A DNA stretch of 64,000 bases, taken from contig NZ_JAGGMQ010000001.1 in NCBI RefSeq assembly GCF_017875465.1, positions 4,464,001-4,528,000 on the forward strand, given 5' to 3'. This stretch comes from Winslowiella toletana. Lineage in GTDB: Bacteria; Pseudomonadota; Gammaproteobacteria; Enterobacterales; Enterobacteriaceae. Made by a program: the position numbers and the translations under genes. This document shows positions 51,260 through 60,968 of the stretch, piece by piece. The notes under the pieces were generated by a model, which did not search any database, was not told the origin of the DNA, and saw only the letters and a program-made list of their open reading frames with translations. How positions within the stretch are numbered: the stretch's first letter is position 1; the number at the start of each line of letters is the position of its first letter.

Positions 51260-52070
51260 TCCGGCGCTGCAACAGCTAATTGTCAGACAGTTTCCGGCGG
51301 CTCAGGCCGCCGGTTGCTTTTCGCCGTTAGCCGGGCTGACTGGTCTTACCGCGAAAGTGACCGTCGGCCAGCAACCGATGCTGGCGCGCCGCGAAGCGCC
51401 GCAACCAATCCCGTTTGTCAGCCGTCGGCGTGAATATCGTCTGTTAAAGCGTCTCGCCAGCAGTGGTCTGACGCCGCAGGTGTATGGGCAACATCAGCAG
51501 TGGCTGCTGCTGGAATGGCTGCCGGGTGAGGTGCTGGACGCCAGTCAGATCCCGCGGCATCTGGATGAACTGGTGACGGTGGTCAGCCAGCTGCATCACC
51601 ACCCCCTCAGTGGTTACCGCTTACAGATGTTGCCGCTGTTGCAGCGTTACTGGCAGCAGTGCCGCCAGCACAATATCCACTGGTTACGCGCCTTGCAGCA
51701 ACTGGCGCGCCGCGGTGAACCGCAACCGTTGCGTCTGGCGCCGCTGCATATGGATATCCATGCCGGCAATATTTTGCAGTGTAGCGATCGGCTACGGCTG
51801 ATTGACTGGGAATATGCCGGTGACGGCGATATTGCGTTAGAACTGGCGGCCATTATTAATGCCAGTGATCTCTCCGCTGCGCTCAGCGGCCAGCTGGTGG
51901 CGGATTATGCGCACCGGAACCAGCTTGATGGCCGCAAGCTGACGCAGCACATTGCCCACTGGCAGCCCTGGCTGCGCCTGCTGATGGCCAGCTGGTATCA
52001 GCTGCGTGCCGAGCAGAGTGGTGACCATCATCTGCAGCAGCTGGCCGCCGCCGCCTGGCGGGCGCTGTAA
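51243..52070 (+). CDS. thiK: Thiamine kinase ThiK
   Basis: 275 residues from a GTG start overlapping lpoB. An aminoglycoside-phosphotransferase-like kinase that makes thiamine phosphate in salvage. The catalytic loop is LHMDIHAGNIL and the metal-binding motif LIDWEYAGDGDIALELA; both match E. coli ThiK. The N-terminal third is diverged. The GTG start has no strong ribosome-binding site, consistent with translational coupling. Confidence 0.88.
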   Translation: MTYSIDPALQQLIVRQFPAAQAAGCFSPLAGLTGLTAKVTVGQQPMLARREAPQPIPFVSRRREYRLLKRLASSGLTPQVYGQHQQWLLLEWLPGEVLDASQIPRHLDELVTVVSQLHHHPLSGYRLQMLPLLQRYWQQCRQHNIHWLRALQQLARRGEPQPLRLAPLHMDIHAGNILQCSDRLRLIDWEYAGDGDIALELAAIINASDLSAALSGQLVADYAHRNQLDGRKLTQHIAHWQPWLRLLMASWYQLRAEQSGDHHLQQLAAAAWRAL

Positions 52071-52155
52071 ACCACGTTTTTTCCCGTTTCCCCTCCTGCA
52101 AATTACGTAACAATCGCCTATGATGAGCGCCTGCTTTGCAACAGGAATACTATCT

Positions 52156-53199
52156 ATGATGGAGTTGACCACGCCTGGCCCGGTAATGCTGGATGTCCAG
52201 AGCTATGAACTGGATGCTGAAGAGCGCGAAATTTTACAGCATCCGCTGGTGGGCGGTCTGATTCTGTTTACCCGCAACTATCACGATCCTGCCCAGTTGC
52301 GCGAGCTGGTACGCCAGATCCGTGCGGCTTCGCGCAATCGTTTAGTGGTAGCGGTGGATCAGGAGGGCGGGCGCGTGCAGCGCTTCCGCGAGGGATTTAC
52401 CCGTTTACCGGCAATGCAGTCATTCGCCGCGCTGAATGACAGCGCCAGCGCCGGTGAACTGGCGCAGCAGGCGGGCTGGCTGATGGCATCAGAGATGATC
52501 GCCATGGATATCGATATCAGTTTTGCCCCGGTGCTGGATATCGGCCATATCAGCGCGGCGATTGGCGAGCGCTCTTTCCATCAGGATCCGGCGATTGCGC
52601 TGGCGGTAGCACGTCGTTTTATCGCCGGGATGCATGAAGCCGGTATGAAAACCACCGGTAAGCACTTCCCGGGACATGGCGCCGTCAGCGCGGATTCGCA
52701 CAAAGAGACGCCGCGCGATGAACGCGACGAAGCGCTGATCCGCGAGCATGATATGCAGATCTTCCGCCAGCTGATTGACGAGCGGGCGCTGGATGCGATT
52801 ATGCCTGCGCATGTGATCTACAGCGACGTTGATCCGCGTCCGGCCAGCGGTTCGCCGCACTGGCTGAAGCAGGTATTGCGCACTGAACTGGGCTTTGATG
52901 GCGTGATCTTCTCTGATGATCTGTCGATGGAAGGGGCGGCGATTATGGGCAGCTATGCTGAGCGCGGCCAGGCTTCGCTCGATGCCGGTTGCGATATGAT
53001 TCTGGTGTGTAATAACCGCGCCGGAGCGGTGAGCGTACTGGATAATCTGTCGCCGGTGAGAGCCGAACGCGTCAGCCAGTTGTATCACCAGGGTTCGTTC
53101 AGCCGTCAGCAGCTGTTGCAGTCAGAGCGCTGGAAGAGTGCAAATTACCAGCTGACGCAGTTGCATGAGCGCTGGCTGGCGCATAACGCGCTGCGCTAA
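52156..53199 (+). CDS. nagZ: Beta-N-acetylhexosaminidase NagZ
   Basis: 347 residues from ATG 52156 (AGGA nine bases before); an ATG at 52120 has no ribosome-binding site. It is a GH3 cytoplasmic enzyme that removes GlcNAc from anhydromuropeptides in cell-wall recycling. Motifs: [28 protein letters not shown] (general acid/base loop) and [13 protein letters not shown] (nucleophile Asp). Confidence 0.96.
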   Translation: MMELTTPGPVMLDVQSYELDAEEREILQHPLVGGLILFTRNYHDPAQLRELVRQIRAASRNRLVVAVDQEGGRVQRFREGFTRLPAMQSFAALNDSASAGELAQQAGWLMASEMIAMDIDISFAPVLDIGHISAAIGERSFHQDPAIALAVARRFIAGMHEAGMKTTGKHFPGHGAVSADSHKETPRDERDEALIREHDMQIFRQLIDERALDAIMPAHVIYSDVDPRPASGSPHWLKQVLRTELGFDGVIFSDDLSMEGAAIMGSYAERGQASLDAGCDMILVCNNRAGAVSVLDNLSPVRAERVSQLYHQGSFSRQQLLQSERWKSANYQLTQLHERWLAHNALR

Positions 53200-53309
53200 T
53201 CACGCCGCGGCGCTGTTGAGGTGGATAATCTGTCATCGATCAAAGCAGCGCCGCTAAATAAGCTCTATCTTTAGTGTGGGTTTTACCGTAACCAACGCTG
53301 AGGATAACG

Positions 53310-53852
53310 ATGATCATCTATCTGCACGGTTTTGATTCAAACAGTCCGGGGAATCATGAAAAGGTGCTGCAGCTGCAGTTTATTGATCCCGATGTACGTT
53401 TGTTAAGTTACAGCACGTTGCATCCGAAACATGATATGCAGCATTTGTTAAAAGAGACTGACAAAATGCTGCAACTCAACGTCGATGAGCGGCCGCTGAT
53501 TTGTGGCGTAGGCCTTGGCGGCTACTGGGCAGAACGTATCGGTTTTCTCTGTGATATTCGCCAGGTGATGTTTAATCCTAATCTTTTCCCCTTCGAGAAT
53601 ATGAGCGGCAAAATCGACCGGCCGGAAGAGTACCTGGATATCGCCACAAAATGCGTCAGTAATTTCCGTGAAAAGAACCGTGATCGCTGTCTGACCATTC
53701 TCTCCCGTCATGATGAAGCGCTGGATAATCAGCGTAGCGCCAGTACCTTGCATGATTATTATGAGATCATCTGGGATGAGGTCGAGGGGCATAAGTTCAA
53801 AAATATTTCCCCGCATTTACAACGTATTAAAGCTTTTAAGACCCTCGGCTGA
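53310..53852 (+). CDS. ycfP: UPF0227 alpha/beta-hydrolase-like protein YcfP
   Basis: 180 residues. It opens with [18 protein letters not shown], an oxyanion-type loop, and [16 protein letters not shown] takes the place of a GxSxG nucleophile elbow (Gly in place of Ser), so it may not be an active hydrolase. It follows nagZ as in E. coli. The role is unknown. Confidence 0.94.
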   Translation: MIIYLHGFDSNSPGNHEKVLQLQFIDPDVRLLSYSTLHPKHDMQHLLKETDKMLQLNVDERPLICGVGLGGYWAERIGFLCDIRQVMFNPNLFPFENMSGKIDRPEEYLDIATKCVSNFREKNRDRCLTILSRHDEALDNQRSASTLHDYYEIIWDEVEGHKFKNISPHLQRIKAFKTLG

Positions 53853-53927
53853 CGGTGTTTAACGTGGCCGGAGTGCGCCGGCCATCGCCTGCAAAATGCG
53901 TATTAATCTGAGTTTTACGCTTTAAAA

Positions 53928-53941
53928 TTGACCCTGATCAA
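53928..53941 (+). promoter_or_regulatory. FNR site upstream of ndh
   Basis: TTGAC (53928-53932), CCTG, ATCAA (53937-53941) is one mismatch from TTGAT-N4-ATCAA. E. coli ndh is repressed by FNR without oxygen; the position about 140 bases before the start codon fits an upstream FNR site. Confidence 0.75.
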
Positions 53942-54073
53942 TTTTGGTATGACCTGCTTACCCCGCCATGTTATCCTGCCTTCAGATAGCGATTTAAGTT
54001 CGCCAACCCTATGTTTACTAAGGATATTATTTTAACCTTTAGTTAACGATTGGTTCACATTTGAGGGGGTCTT

Positions 54074-55378
54074 TTGACTACACCACTAAAGAAAATTGTC
54101 ATCGTAGGTGGCGGCGCAGGAGGACTTGAGCTGGCTACCCAGCTGGGTCACAAACTGGGCCGTAAGAATAAAGCGGAAATTACGCTGGTTGACCGTAATC
54201 ATAGTCATTTATGGAAACCGTTGCTGCATGAAGTGGCGACCGGTTCTCTGGATGAAGGTATTGATGCGCTAAGCTATCTGGCGCATGCCCGTAATCACCA
54301 TTTCCAGTTCCAGCTGGGGACGGTGACCAACCTCGATCGTGAATCCAAACGTCTGCTGCTGGCTGAAATCCGTGATGCGCAGGGCGAATTGCTGGTGCCC
54401 GAGCGTGAACTGGCGTATGACACGCTGGTGATGGCGCTGGGCAGCACCTCCAATGACTTCGGTACGCCGGGCGTAAAAGATCACTGTATCTTCCTCGACA
54501 ACCCGAGCCAGGCGCGTCGTTTCCATAACGAGATGCTGAATCTGTTCCTGAAATTCTCTTCGAATGAAGGCGCGCGTGAAACGGTCAATATCGCTATTGT
54601 CGGCGGCGGCGCCACCGGCGTCGAGCTGTCCGCTGAACTGCATAACGCAGTGAAGCAGCTACACAGCTATGGCTACAAAGGGCTGGATAACTCTGCCCTG
54701 AACGTGACGCTGGTGGAAGCCGGTGAGCGTATCCTGCCAGCGCTACCGCCGCGCATCTCCGCGGCCGCGCATCAGGAACTGACCAAGCTGGGCGTGCGGG
54801 TGTTAACCCAAACCATGGTGACCAGTGCTGATGCGAAGGGGCTGAATACCAAATCTGGTGAGTTTATTGAAGCCGATCTGATGGTATGGGCTGCCGGTAT
54901 TAAAGCGCCAGATTTTATGAAAGAGCTGGGTGGACTGGAAACCAACCGCATTAATCAGCTGGTGGTGAGCGAAAACTTACAGACCACCCGCGATGAGAAT
55001 ATCTTCGCCATCGGCGACTGTGCTTCCTGTGCATTGCCGGGTGGCGGTTTTGTGCCGCCACGCGCGCAGTCAGCGCACCAGATGGCCTCCCGGGTGCTGG
55101 GCAATATTCTGGCGCAGATCAAAGGCCAGCCGCTGAAACCTTACGTCTATAAAGATCACGGTTCACTGGTTTCGTTGTCACGCTTCAGTACTGTCGGTAG
55201 CCTGATGGGCAACCTGATGCGCGGCTCGATGATGGTGGAAGGGCGCATTGCCCGCTTTGTCTATATCTCCTTATATCGCATGCACCAGATCGCGTTGCAT
55301 GGCTACTTTAAAACCGGCCTGATGATGCTGGTGGGAAGTATCAACCGGGTTATCCGCCCGCGTCTGAAACTGCACTAA
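54074..55378 (+). CDS. ndh: Type II NADH:quinone oxidoreductase
   Basis: 434 residues from a TTG start, as in E. coli, with GAGGGGG before it. A non-proton-pumping, FAD-containing, peripheral membrane enzyme feeding electrons from NADH to quinone. The first Rossmann motif is [16 protein letters not shown] (FAD) and the second [17 protein letters not shown] (NADH). [15 protein letters not shown] and the C-terminal membrane-binding helix region end it. Confidence 0.97.
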   Translation: MTTPLKKIVIVGGGAGGLELATQLGHKLGRKNKAEITLVDRNHSHLWKPLLHEVATGSLDEGIDALSYLAHARNHHFQFQLGTVTNLDRESKRLLLAEIRDAQGELLVPERELAYDTLVMALGSTSNDFGTPGVKDHCIFLDNPSQARRFHNEMLNLFLKFSSNEGARETVNIAIVGGGATGVELSAELHNAVKQLHSYGYKGLDNSALNVTLVEAGERILPALPPRISAAAHQELTKLGVRVLTQTMVTSADAKGLNTKSGEFIEADLMVWAAGIKAPDFMKELGGLETNRINQLVVSENLQTTRDENIFAIGDCASCALPGGGFVPPRAQSAHQMASRVLGNILAQIKGQPLKPYVYKDHGSLVSLSRFSTVGSLMGNLMRGSMMVEGRIARFVYISLYRMHQIALHGYFKTGLMMLVGSINRVIRPRLKLH

Positions 55379-55385
55379 GCGCCAG

Positions 55386-55405
55386 TGGCGGGGTTATCCC
55401 CGCCA
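55386..55405 (+). terminator. Hairpin after ndh
   Basis: TGGCGGGG (55386-55393) pairs with CCCCGCCA (55398-55405) around TTAT, eight bases after the ndh stop, followed by TTT. Likely the ndh terminator. Confidence 0.75.
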
Positions 55406-55662
55406 TTTCAGTCTGTTAACCGCAATTTGTTACCCGGTCACCATCACTTTATCCTCTGAAACGTCGTGCAAACTCCCCGATAAGAACACTCTGAAAAGGA
55501 TTTTCTTATTGCTTTCGTCCGGTTGTCTGATTGTCGCGTTTGGTTACTTTCTGCAAACTTCAGGTTAATGACCACGGCGCGTCGCGCACGCCGGGAATGC
55601 CAAAGCTGCCAGGGAAATGGCAGTGGGAATAGATGCGCGGTAACAATTCAGGAGGATTTCCT

Positions 55663-56202
55663 GTGAATAAATCAATGTTAGCGGGTGTAGGTATTGGCGT
55701 GGCAGCGGCATTAGGTGTAGCCGCCGTTGCAGGTATGAACGTCTTTAGCAGCAGCCCGCAATATGCTCAGGTGCTCTCCGCAACACCGATTAAAGAAACC
55801 ATTAAAAATCCGCGTCAGGAGTGTCGTAATGTCACGCTGACCCATCGCCGTCCGGTACAGGATGAGAACCGCATTACCGGTTCCGTACTGGGTGCGGTCG
55901 CAGGTGGAGTATTGGGTCACCAGTTTGGTGGCGGACGCGGTAAGGATGTAGCGACCGTTGCTGGCGCACTGGCAGGCGGCTACGGCGGCAACCAGGTGCA
56001 GGGCGCCATGCAGGAGCGGGATACCTACACCACCAGCGAACAGCGCTGTAAAACGGTCTACGATAAGCAGGAAAAAATGCTGGGTTACGACGTAACCTAT
56101 AAAATCGGCGATCAGCAGGGCAAAATCCGTATGGAGAATGATCCCGGCACGCGCATTCCGCTGGATAATAAAGGTCAGCTGGTGCTGAATAATCAGGCCT
56201 GA
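55663..56202 (+). CDS. ycfJ: Glycine-zipper 2TM domain protein YcfJ
   Basis: 179 residues from a GTG start with AGGAGGA before it, same length as E. coli YcfJ; an ATG at 55633 adds ten unlike residues. N-terminal hydrophobic segment (SMLAGVGIGVAAALGVAAVAG), then a Gly zipper GSVLGAVAGGVLGHQFGGGRGKDVATVAGALAGGYGGNQ. A membrane or envelope protein of unknown function. A perfect terminator follows. Confidence 0.94.
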   Translation: MNKSMLAGVGIGVAAALGVAAVAGMNVFSSSPQYAQVLSATPIKETIKNPRQECRNVTLTHRRPVQDENRITGSVLGAVAGGVLGHQFGGGRGKDVATVAGALAGGYGGNQVQGAMQERDTYTTSEQRCKTVYDKQEKMLGYDVTYKIGDQQGKIRMENDPGTRIPLDNKGQLVLNNQA

Positions 56203-56245
56203 TTAGAAAAGTAATAAGATTATCCTGTTACAGGAATCTATATTA

Positions 56246-56289
56246 AAAAAAAATCCGTTTGCATCGATATGCAAACGGATTTTTTTTTG
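56246..56289. terminator. Terminator after ycfJ
   Basis: ATCCGTTTGCAT (56253-56264) and ATGCAAACGGAT (56269-56280) pair perfectly around a 4-base loop, with A bases before and eight T bases after. It can act in both directions. Confidence 0.95.
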
Positions 56290-56455
56290 CATTGATAAAA
56301 GTCAGCGTGGATCACAGGGTATTTACAAAAAATGGCAGTATTACAAAATAAAGATCAGATATTATCGGCACAGAAATAGCAACAGGGTAGTTAAAAATCA
56401 ATTTGGGTTTTCCATATGACAAATTTTATTATTCACGCTATTCGCCGCTTTTAAA

Positions 56456-56671
56456 ATGAGGCGCGGCGATTGGTCAGAAAAAGATTGGGAAAAGGAATTA
56501 CGTCAGAAATCGGTCTTGAACCCTAAAGGAGAGGAAATGTCTTACGCACGCCGCAAAGCTATACAGGAACGTCCTGCAGAAATGCAGGCAGCAACAGACA
56601 AAGCTGGAGCAAGGATGCGTCTTATCCACGAGGCGCGTATATCAGGGAAAATGGTTCCGGCAACACTCTAA
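56456..56671 (+). CDS. Small hypothetical protein, possibly phage-derived
   Basis: 71 residues from ATG 56456, or 44 from the ATG at 56537, which has a far better ribosome-binding site (AAGGAGAGG). The protein is highly charged and helical (ARRKAIQERPAEMQAATDKAG). I do not recognise a family. It lies in the 700-base segment between ycfJ and mfd in place of the E. coli bhsA-comR-ldtC genes and just before an HNH-like fragment, which suggests a mobile-element remnant. Confidence 0.4.
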   Translation: MRRGDWSEKDWEKELRQKSVLNPKGEEMSYARRKAIQERPAEMQAATDKAGARMRLIHEARISGKMVPATL

Positions 56672-56674
56672 CAA

Positions 56675-56809
56675 GTGCCGGAATGTAATCGCGCCACCCA
56701 ACAGGAGGAAATACGCCGGCAGGCGATGCGGAATCCCGCTGAAAGGATAGTGTTTAAATGTGATATCTGCGCCAGAGAATATATTCCCGTGATGCAGGTA
56801 GATCATTAA
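56675..56809 (+). pseudogene. Truncated HNH-endonuclease-like fragment
   Basis: A 44-codon frame from GTG 56675 to TAA 56807-56809 ends KCDICAREYIPVMQVDH. CxxC plus a VDH ending resembles the start of an HNH zinc-bound beta-beta-alpha motif, in which VDH is normally followed by the rest of the nuclease. Here it stops right after the His. Probably the relic of a phage HNH protein; homology by eye is tentative. Confidence 0.35.
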
Positions 56810-56904
56810 CGCCCGCCAGCGGGAAAGTCAATTTCAGCAGGAAGCAACAATCAGCGAAACACATTGTTGCTTCCCCTGCAAACTTTCTCCAGCAGGAGAA
56901 AATA

Positions 56905-59900
56905 TCAGGCCGCATTCTCCAGCAGCTGACCCATAAAGTCGCGTACCCACTTCATACGTACCTTACGGTCGCCCAAATCGCGAATAAACTTCAGACGTGT
57001 TGGCCCATCCAGACGCCAGTGCTGTGGCTCTTTTTGCAGCAGGCCAATCAGCCAGCCGGGATCGACGCGGTTTTTTTCGGCGAACTCGATAAATCCGCCT
57101 TTTTCACTGCCATCGATGCGACGTACGCCCAGTTTCTGCGCCACCAGACGCAGCGCGGCAATATCCAGCAGATTGCGAGCCGCATCCGGCAGCAAACCAA
57201 AGCGATCAATCAGCTCAACTTTTAACTCATCCAGCTCGCCTTCACTCTGCGCACTGGCGATGCGCTTGTAGAACGACAGGCGGGTATTCACGTCAGGAAT
57301 AAAGTCATCCGGCAGCAGCGCAGGCATACGCAATTCAATATCGGTCTGATTGCTGGTCAGATCCTCCAGCGACGGTTCGCGACCCTCTTTCAGCGCCTCG
57401 ACGGCATTTTCCAGCAGTTCCATATACAGTGAGAAACCGATGGTTTCCATCTGTCCGCTCTGATCTTCGCCCAGCAGTTCACCGGCGCCACGAATTTCCA
57501 GATCGTGAGTTGCCAGCGCAAAACCTGCGCCGAGATCTTCCAGCGAGGCTATCGCTTCCAGACGTTTATGCGCATCGGTGGTCATCGCTTTTGGATGCGG
57601 CGTCAGCAGCCAGGCATAAGCCTGATGATGCGAACGACCAACCCGGCCACGTAGCTGGTGCAGCTGCGCCAGACCAAAGTGGTCAGCACGTTCAATAATA
57701 ATCGTATTGGCGGTGGCAATATCGATACCGGTTTCAATGATGGTGGTACAGACCAGCACATTAAAACGCTGATGGTGGAAATCATTCATCACCCGTTCCA
57801 GCTCGCGCTCGCGCATCTGGCCATGGCCGATGGCGACGCGGGCTTCCGGAACCAGTTCCGCCAGGCGCTGCGCGGCTTTTTCGATATTTTCCACATCGTT
57901 ATACAGGTAGTAAACCTGACCACCACGCAGTACCTCACGCAGAATCGCTTCGCGCACCACCAGGTCGTCATACTGACGCACAAAGGTTTTTACCGCCAGG
58001 CGACGCGCCGGAGGCGTGGCAATAATCGACAGATCGCGCATACCGCTCATCGCCATATTCAGCGTACGCGGGATTGGCGTCGCGGTCAGCGTCAGAATAT
58101 CGACATCGGCGCGCATCGCCTTGATGCGCTCTTTATGGCGCACCCCAAAGCGGTGCTCTTCATCGACAATCAGCAGCCCCAAATCGCGCCATTTAATTTC
58201 GGTCTGCAGCAGCTTATGGGTACCAATCAGAATATCAATCTTGCCTTCGGCGGCCTGCTCAAGGATCTGCGCCTGTTCTTTCGCGGTGCGGAAGCGGGAC
58301 AGCATTTCAATCCGCACCGGCCAGTTGGCAAAGCGGTCACGGAAGTTATCAAAGTGCTGCTGCGCCAGCAGGGTGGTCGGCACCAGCACCGCGACCTGCT
58401 TATGGTTCTCGACCGCAAGGAAGGCGGCGCGCATCGCCACTTCGGTTTTACCAAAGCCGACATCACCGCATACCAGGCGATCCATTGCCAGCGGCTGGCA
58501 CATATCACTGAGTACCGCATTAATCGCCTGCGCCTGGTCTGGCGTGGTATCAAACGGGAAGCTTTCACAGAACAGCTGATACTGTTCGCGGTTATGTTTA
58601 AAGGCAAAACCGGTTTTGGCGGCACGCTGAGCGTAGATATCCAGCAGCTCAGCCGCGACATCGCGCACTTTCTCCGCGGCTTTCTGCCGCGCGCGTGACC
58701 AGGCGTCACTGCCCAGTTTATGCAGCGGCGCATTTTCGTCGGCGCCACCGGCATAGCGGCTAATCAGATGCAGGGAAGAGACCGGAACATAGAGTTTTGC
58801 GTCGTTGGCATAGGCCAGCATCAGATATTCAGCGGTGATGCCACCGGTTTCCAGCGTGGTCAGGCCAATATAGCGACCGACGCCGTGCTCCAGATGCACC
58901 ACCGGTTGTCCGGGATGCAGCTCGGCAAGGTTGCGGATCAGTACGTCCGGATTAATGGTGCGGCGGCTGTCCTGACGGCGGCGGGTCACGCGCTCACCAA
59001 GCAAATCGCTTTCGCAAATCAGCGCGCGCTGGCGCAGGCCATCAATAAAACCGCGTTCGCTGGCGCCGACAATCAGATAATGGCCGGGTTCGCTGGCCTG
59101 ATCGAGGCGCGAAATGGTTTTTGGCAGCACTTTGATGCGCGCCAGCAGCTCCTGCAGGGTTTCACGGCGGCCTTCACTCTCCACGGAGAAGATGACTGCA
59201 CCGTTAAAGCTTTCGAGAAAGCGGCGCAGATTATCCAGCGGCGCTTTGGCCTGCGCCTGTACCGCCAGGTCCGGCAGTGGCTGATAGTTGAGATTGGTAC
59301 TGGCGGCTTTATCCGCCAGTCGTTCGCTGCTGAGCTGCACGCGTGGCCACTTTTTCAGCTCGCTAAACAGCTCGTCGGTACGCAGCCACAGTTTTTCCGG
59401 TGCCAGTAGTGGGCGCATCGGATCGACCCGGCGGTTTTCATAGCGCGAAGTGACATCCAGCCAGAAGCGGTCGGCGCTGCTTTCCAGATCGCCGGTATTC
59501 ACCACCAGTGTATTATCCGGCAGATAGCTGAACAGCGCCGGGAGCGGCTGATCGAAAAACAGCGGCTGCCAGTATTCGATGCCGGCAGGCAGCGTACCTT
59601 TGCTGACCTGCTGATAAATATGCTCGGCTTCACGTTTGACGTCGAACTGTTCGCGCCACTGGCTGCGAAACAGTTCGATGGCGCCTTTATCGGTAGGGAA
59701 TTCGTGGGCGGGCAGTAAATTGATCGCCGCCACTTCCTCCAGCGTACGCTGAGTATCGACATCAAACAGGCGCAGGCTGTCGATTTCATCATCAAAGAAA
59801 TCGATACGGTACGGCTGTTCGCTGCCCATCGGGTAGAGATCGAGCAGGGCGCCGCGGGTGGCGTATTCGCCGTGGGCCATCACCTGGTCGACACTGCGAT

Positions 59901-60348
59901 AACCGGCCTGTTCCAGCTGACTGCGTAGGGTATCGCGCGACAGATGCTGACCTTTCTGCATCACCAGCGCGTGACCGTGCAAAAAGCTGTGCGGGCAGAC
60001 GCGCTGCATCAGGGTGTTAACCGGCAGGATCAGTACGCCGCGTTGCAGTGTCGGCAGCTGATACAGGGTCGACAGGCGCGAGGAGATAATTTCCTGGTGC
60101 GGTGAAAAGCTGTCAAACGGCAGCGTTTCCCAGTCGGCAAGGCTGGTGACCGGCTGGTCGGTAAACTGCTGGATCTCATCCTGCAAGCGCAGGGCATTTT
60201 GCATATCAGGTGCAATTAACATCACCGGCCCGCGATGACGTTCAATGATTTCAGCGCACTCAACGGCACAAGCCGCACCGGTCAGCTGCCCAAGCAGGGA
60301 GCGATCGCCGGCTTTCACAGGCAGGGAATAACGAGTCTGTTCTGGCAT
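56905..60348 (-). CDS. mfd: Transcription-repair coupling factor Mfd
   Basis: 1147 residues (E. coli 1148). Mfd pushes stalled RNA polymerase off DNA lesions and recruits UvrA. The N-terminal UvrB-homology part (QEIISSRLSTLYQLP) is followed by the RNA-polymerase interaction domain (GQPVVHLEHGVGRYIGL), the RecG-like translocase with GDVGFGKTEVAMRAAF (Walker A), DEEHRFG (Walker B) and TATPIPRTLNMAMSGMRD, and a C-terminal domain. The gene is on the minus strand as in E. coli. Confidence 0.98.
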   Translation of the reverse strand: MPEQTRYSLPVKAGDRSLLGQLTGAACAVECAEIIERHRGPVMLIAPDMQNALRLQDEIQQFTDQPVTSLADWETLPFDSFSPHQEIISSRLSTLYQLPTLQRGVLILPVNTLMQRVCPHSFLHGHALVMQKGQHLSRDTLRSQLEQAGYRSVDQVMAHGEYATRGALLDLYPMGSEQPYRIDFFDDEIDSLRLFDVDTQRTLEEVAAINLLPAHEFPTDKGAIELFRSQWREQFDVKREAEHIYQQVSKGTLPAGIEYWQPLFFDQPLPALFSYLPDNTLVVNTGDLESSADRFWLDVTSRYENRRVDPMRPLLAPEKLWLRTDELFSELKKWPRVQLSSERLADKAASTNLNYQPLPDLAVQAQAKAPLDNLRRFLESFNGAVIFSVESEGRRETLQELLARIKVLPKTISRLDQASEPGHYLIVGASERGFIDGLRQRALICESDLLGERVTRRRQDSRRTINPDVLIRNLAELHPGQPVVHLEHGVGRYIGLTTLETGGITAEYLMLAYANDAKLYVPVSSLHLISRYAGGADENAPLHKLGSDAWSRARQKAAEKVRDVAAELLDIYAQRAAKTGFAFKHNREQYQLFCESFPFDTTPDQAQAINAVLSDMCQPLAMDRLVCGDVGFGKTEVAMRAAFLAVENHKQVAVLVPTTLLAQQHFDNFRDRFANWPVRIEMLSRFRTAKEQAQILEQAAEGKIDILIGTHKLLQTEIKWRDLGLLIVDEEHRFGVRHKERIKAMRADVDILTLTATPIPRTLNMAMSGMRDLSIIATPPARRLAVKTFVRQYDDLVVREAILREVLRGGQVYYLYNDVENIEKAAQRLAELVPEARVAIGHGQMRERELERVMNDFHHQRFNVLVCTTIIETGIDIATANTIIIERADHFGLAQLHQLRGRVGRSHHQAYAWLLTPHPKAMTTDAHKRLEAIASLEDLGAGFALATHDLEIRGAGELLGEDQSGQMETIGFSLYMELLENAVEALKEGREPSLEDLTSNQTDIELRMPALLPDDFIPDVNTRLSFYKRIASAQSEGELDELKVELIDRFGLLPDAARNLLDIAALRLVAQKLGVRRIDGSEKGGFIEFAEKNRVDPGWLIGLLQKEPQHWRLDGPTRLKFIRDLGDRKVRMKWVRDFMGQLLENAA

Positions 60349-60503
60349 AGTCGGTTCGACGTTCTCTTAATTATCCATATGGCGTAATGATTTCACAGAA
60401 CGCGCCAGGGGTCACCTGATCGCGAACGGAATTTTGTTCTGATCAATCAAGCGTCAGCCACGGAGATTATCGGCAGAGGGTGGGAATCGCGCGGATGGCA
60501 AGC

Positions 60504-60713
60504 TCACTTGGTCGATTGATGAGTGTAATGCATTTTTGGCCGATCGATATTGGCCCAGCACAACTCGTGCTCAACATGATAGCTGTGATTGCCGTCATCC
60601 CATTTAACGTAATAACCGGTTGGTGAGTCTCCCTGTTCGAACACATTCACCACTTCGCCTTTGATTTCACCGGATTTATGTTTAACGATACTGCCTTTTG
60701 GATATTTGAACAT
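60504..60713 (-). CDS. Small SH3/KOW-like hypothetical protein
   Basis: 69 residues, ATG at 60713 with GGAGTGG before it. The layout (KGSIVKHKSGEIKGEVVNV.. GYYVKWDDGNHSYHVEHEL) suggests a small beta-barrel of the SH3, Tudor or DUF2158 (YodC) kind. I do not recognise an E. coli orthologue. It lies upstream of mfd on the same strand, 155 bases away, and is probably transcribed alone. Function unknown. Confidence 0.7.
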   Translation of the reverse strand: MFKYPKGSIVKHKSGEIKGEVVNVFEQGDSPTGYYVKWDDGNHSYHVEHELCWANIDRPKMHYTHQSTK

Positions 60714-60968
60714 CGTACCACTCCAGCGCCGTTAAAACGGCAGTAATACTCAGGCCACATACTGTCATTATAGTTTATGCGCTTTGCGGGCAGACCCATT
60801 CGCCTGATAAGGCCGTATTGTTGCTGCTTTTTTACGCATTCAGGCTTCTGTCAGCACGATCTTTACAGCCTTTGCCGCAGACTCAGAGGCTTAGAGGTTC
60901 CATAAAGCGAGCCGCTCCTTTATCATCCTTGATCACTTTGCCTCAGCAAGCGCCACAAGACGGATTAC
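60714..60968. promoter_or_regulatory. Divergent region before lolC
   Basis: 255 bases without a credible gene; the E. coli gene ycfT that lies here is missing. ACTGCCGTTTTAACGGC at about 60729-60745 contains a GCCGTT/AACGGC palindrome next to the small minus-strand gene. No lolC promoter is clear. Confidence 0.3.

Noticed and set aside
53221..53309. A separate gene between nagZ and ycfP
   Set aside because: The gap is under 120 bases and has no frame with a start and ribosome-binding site.
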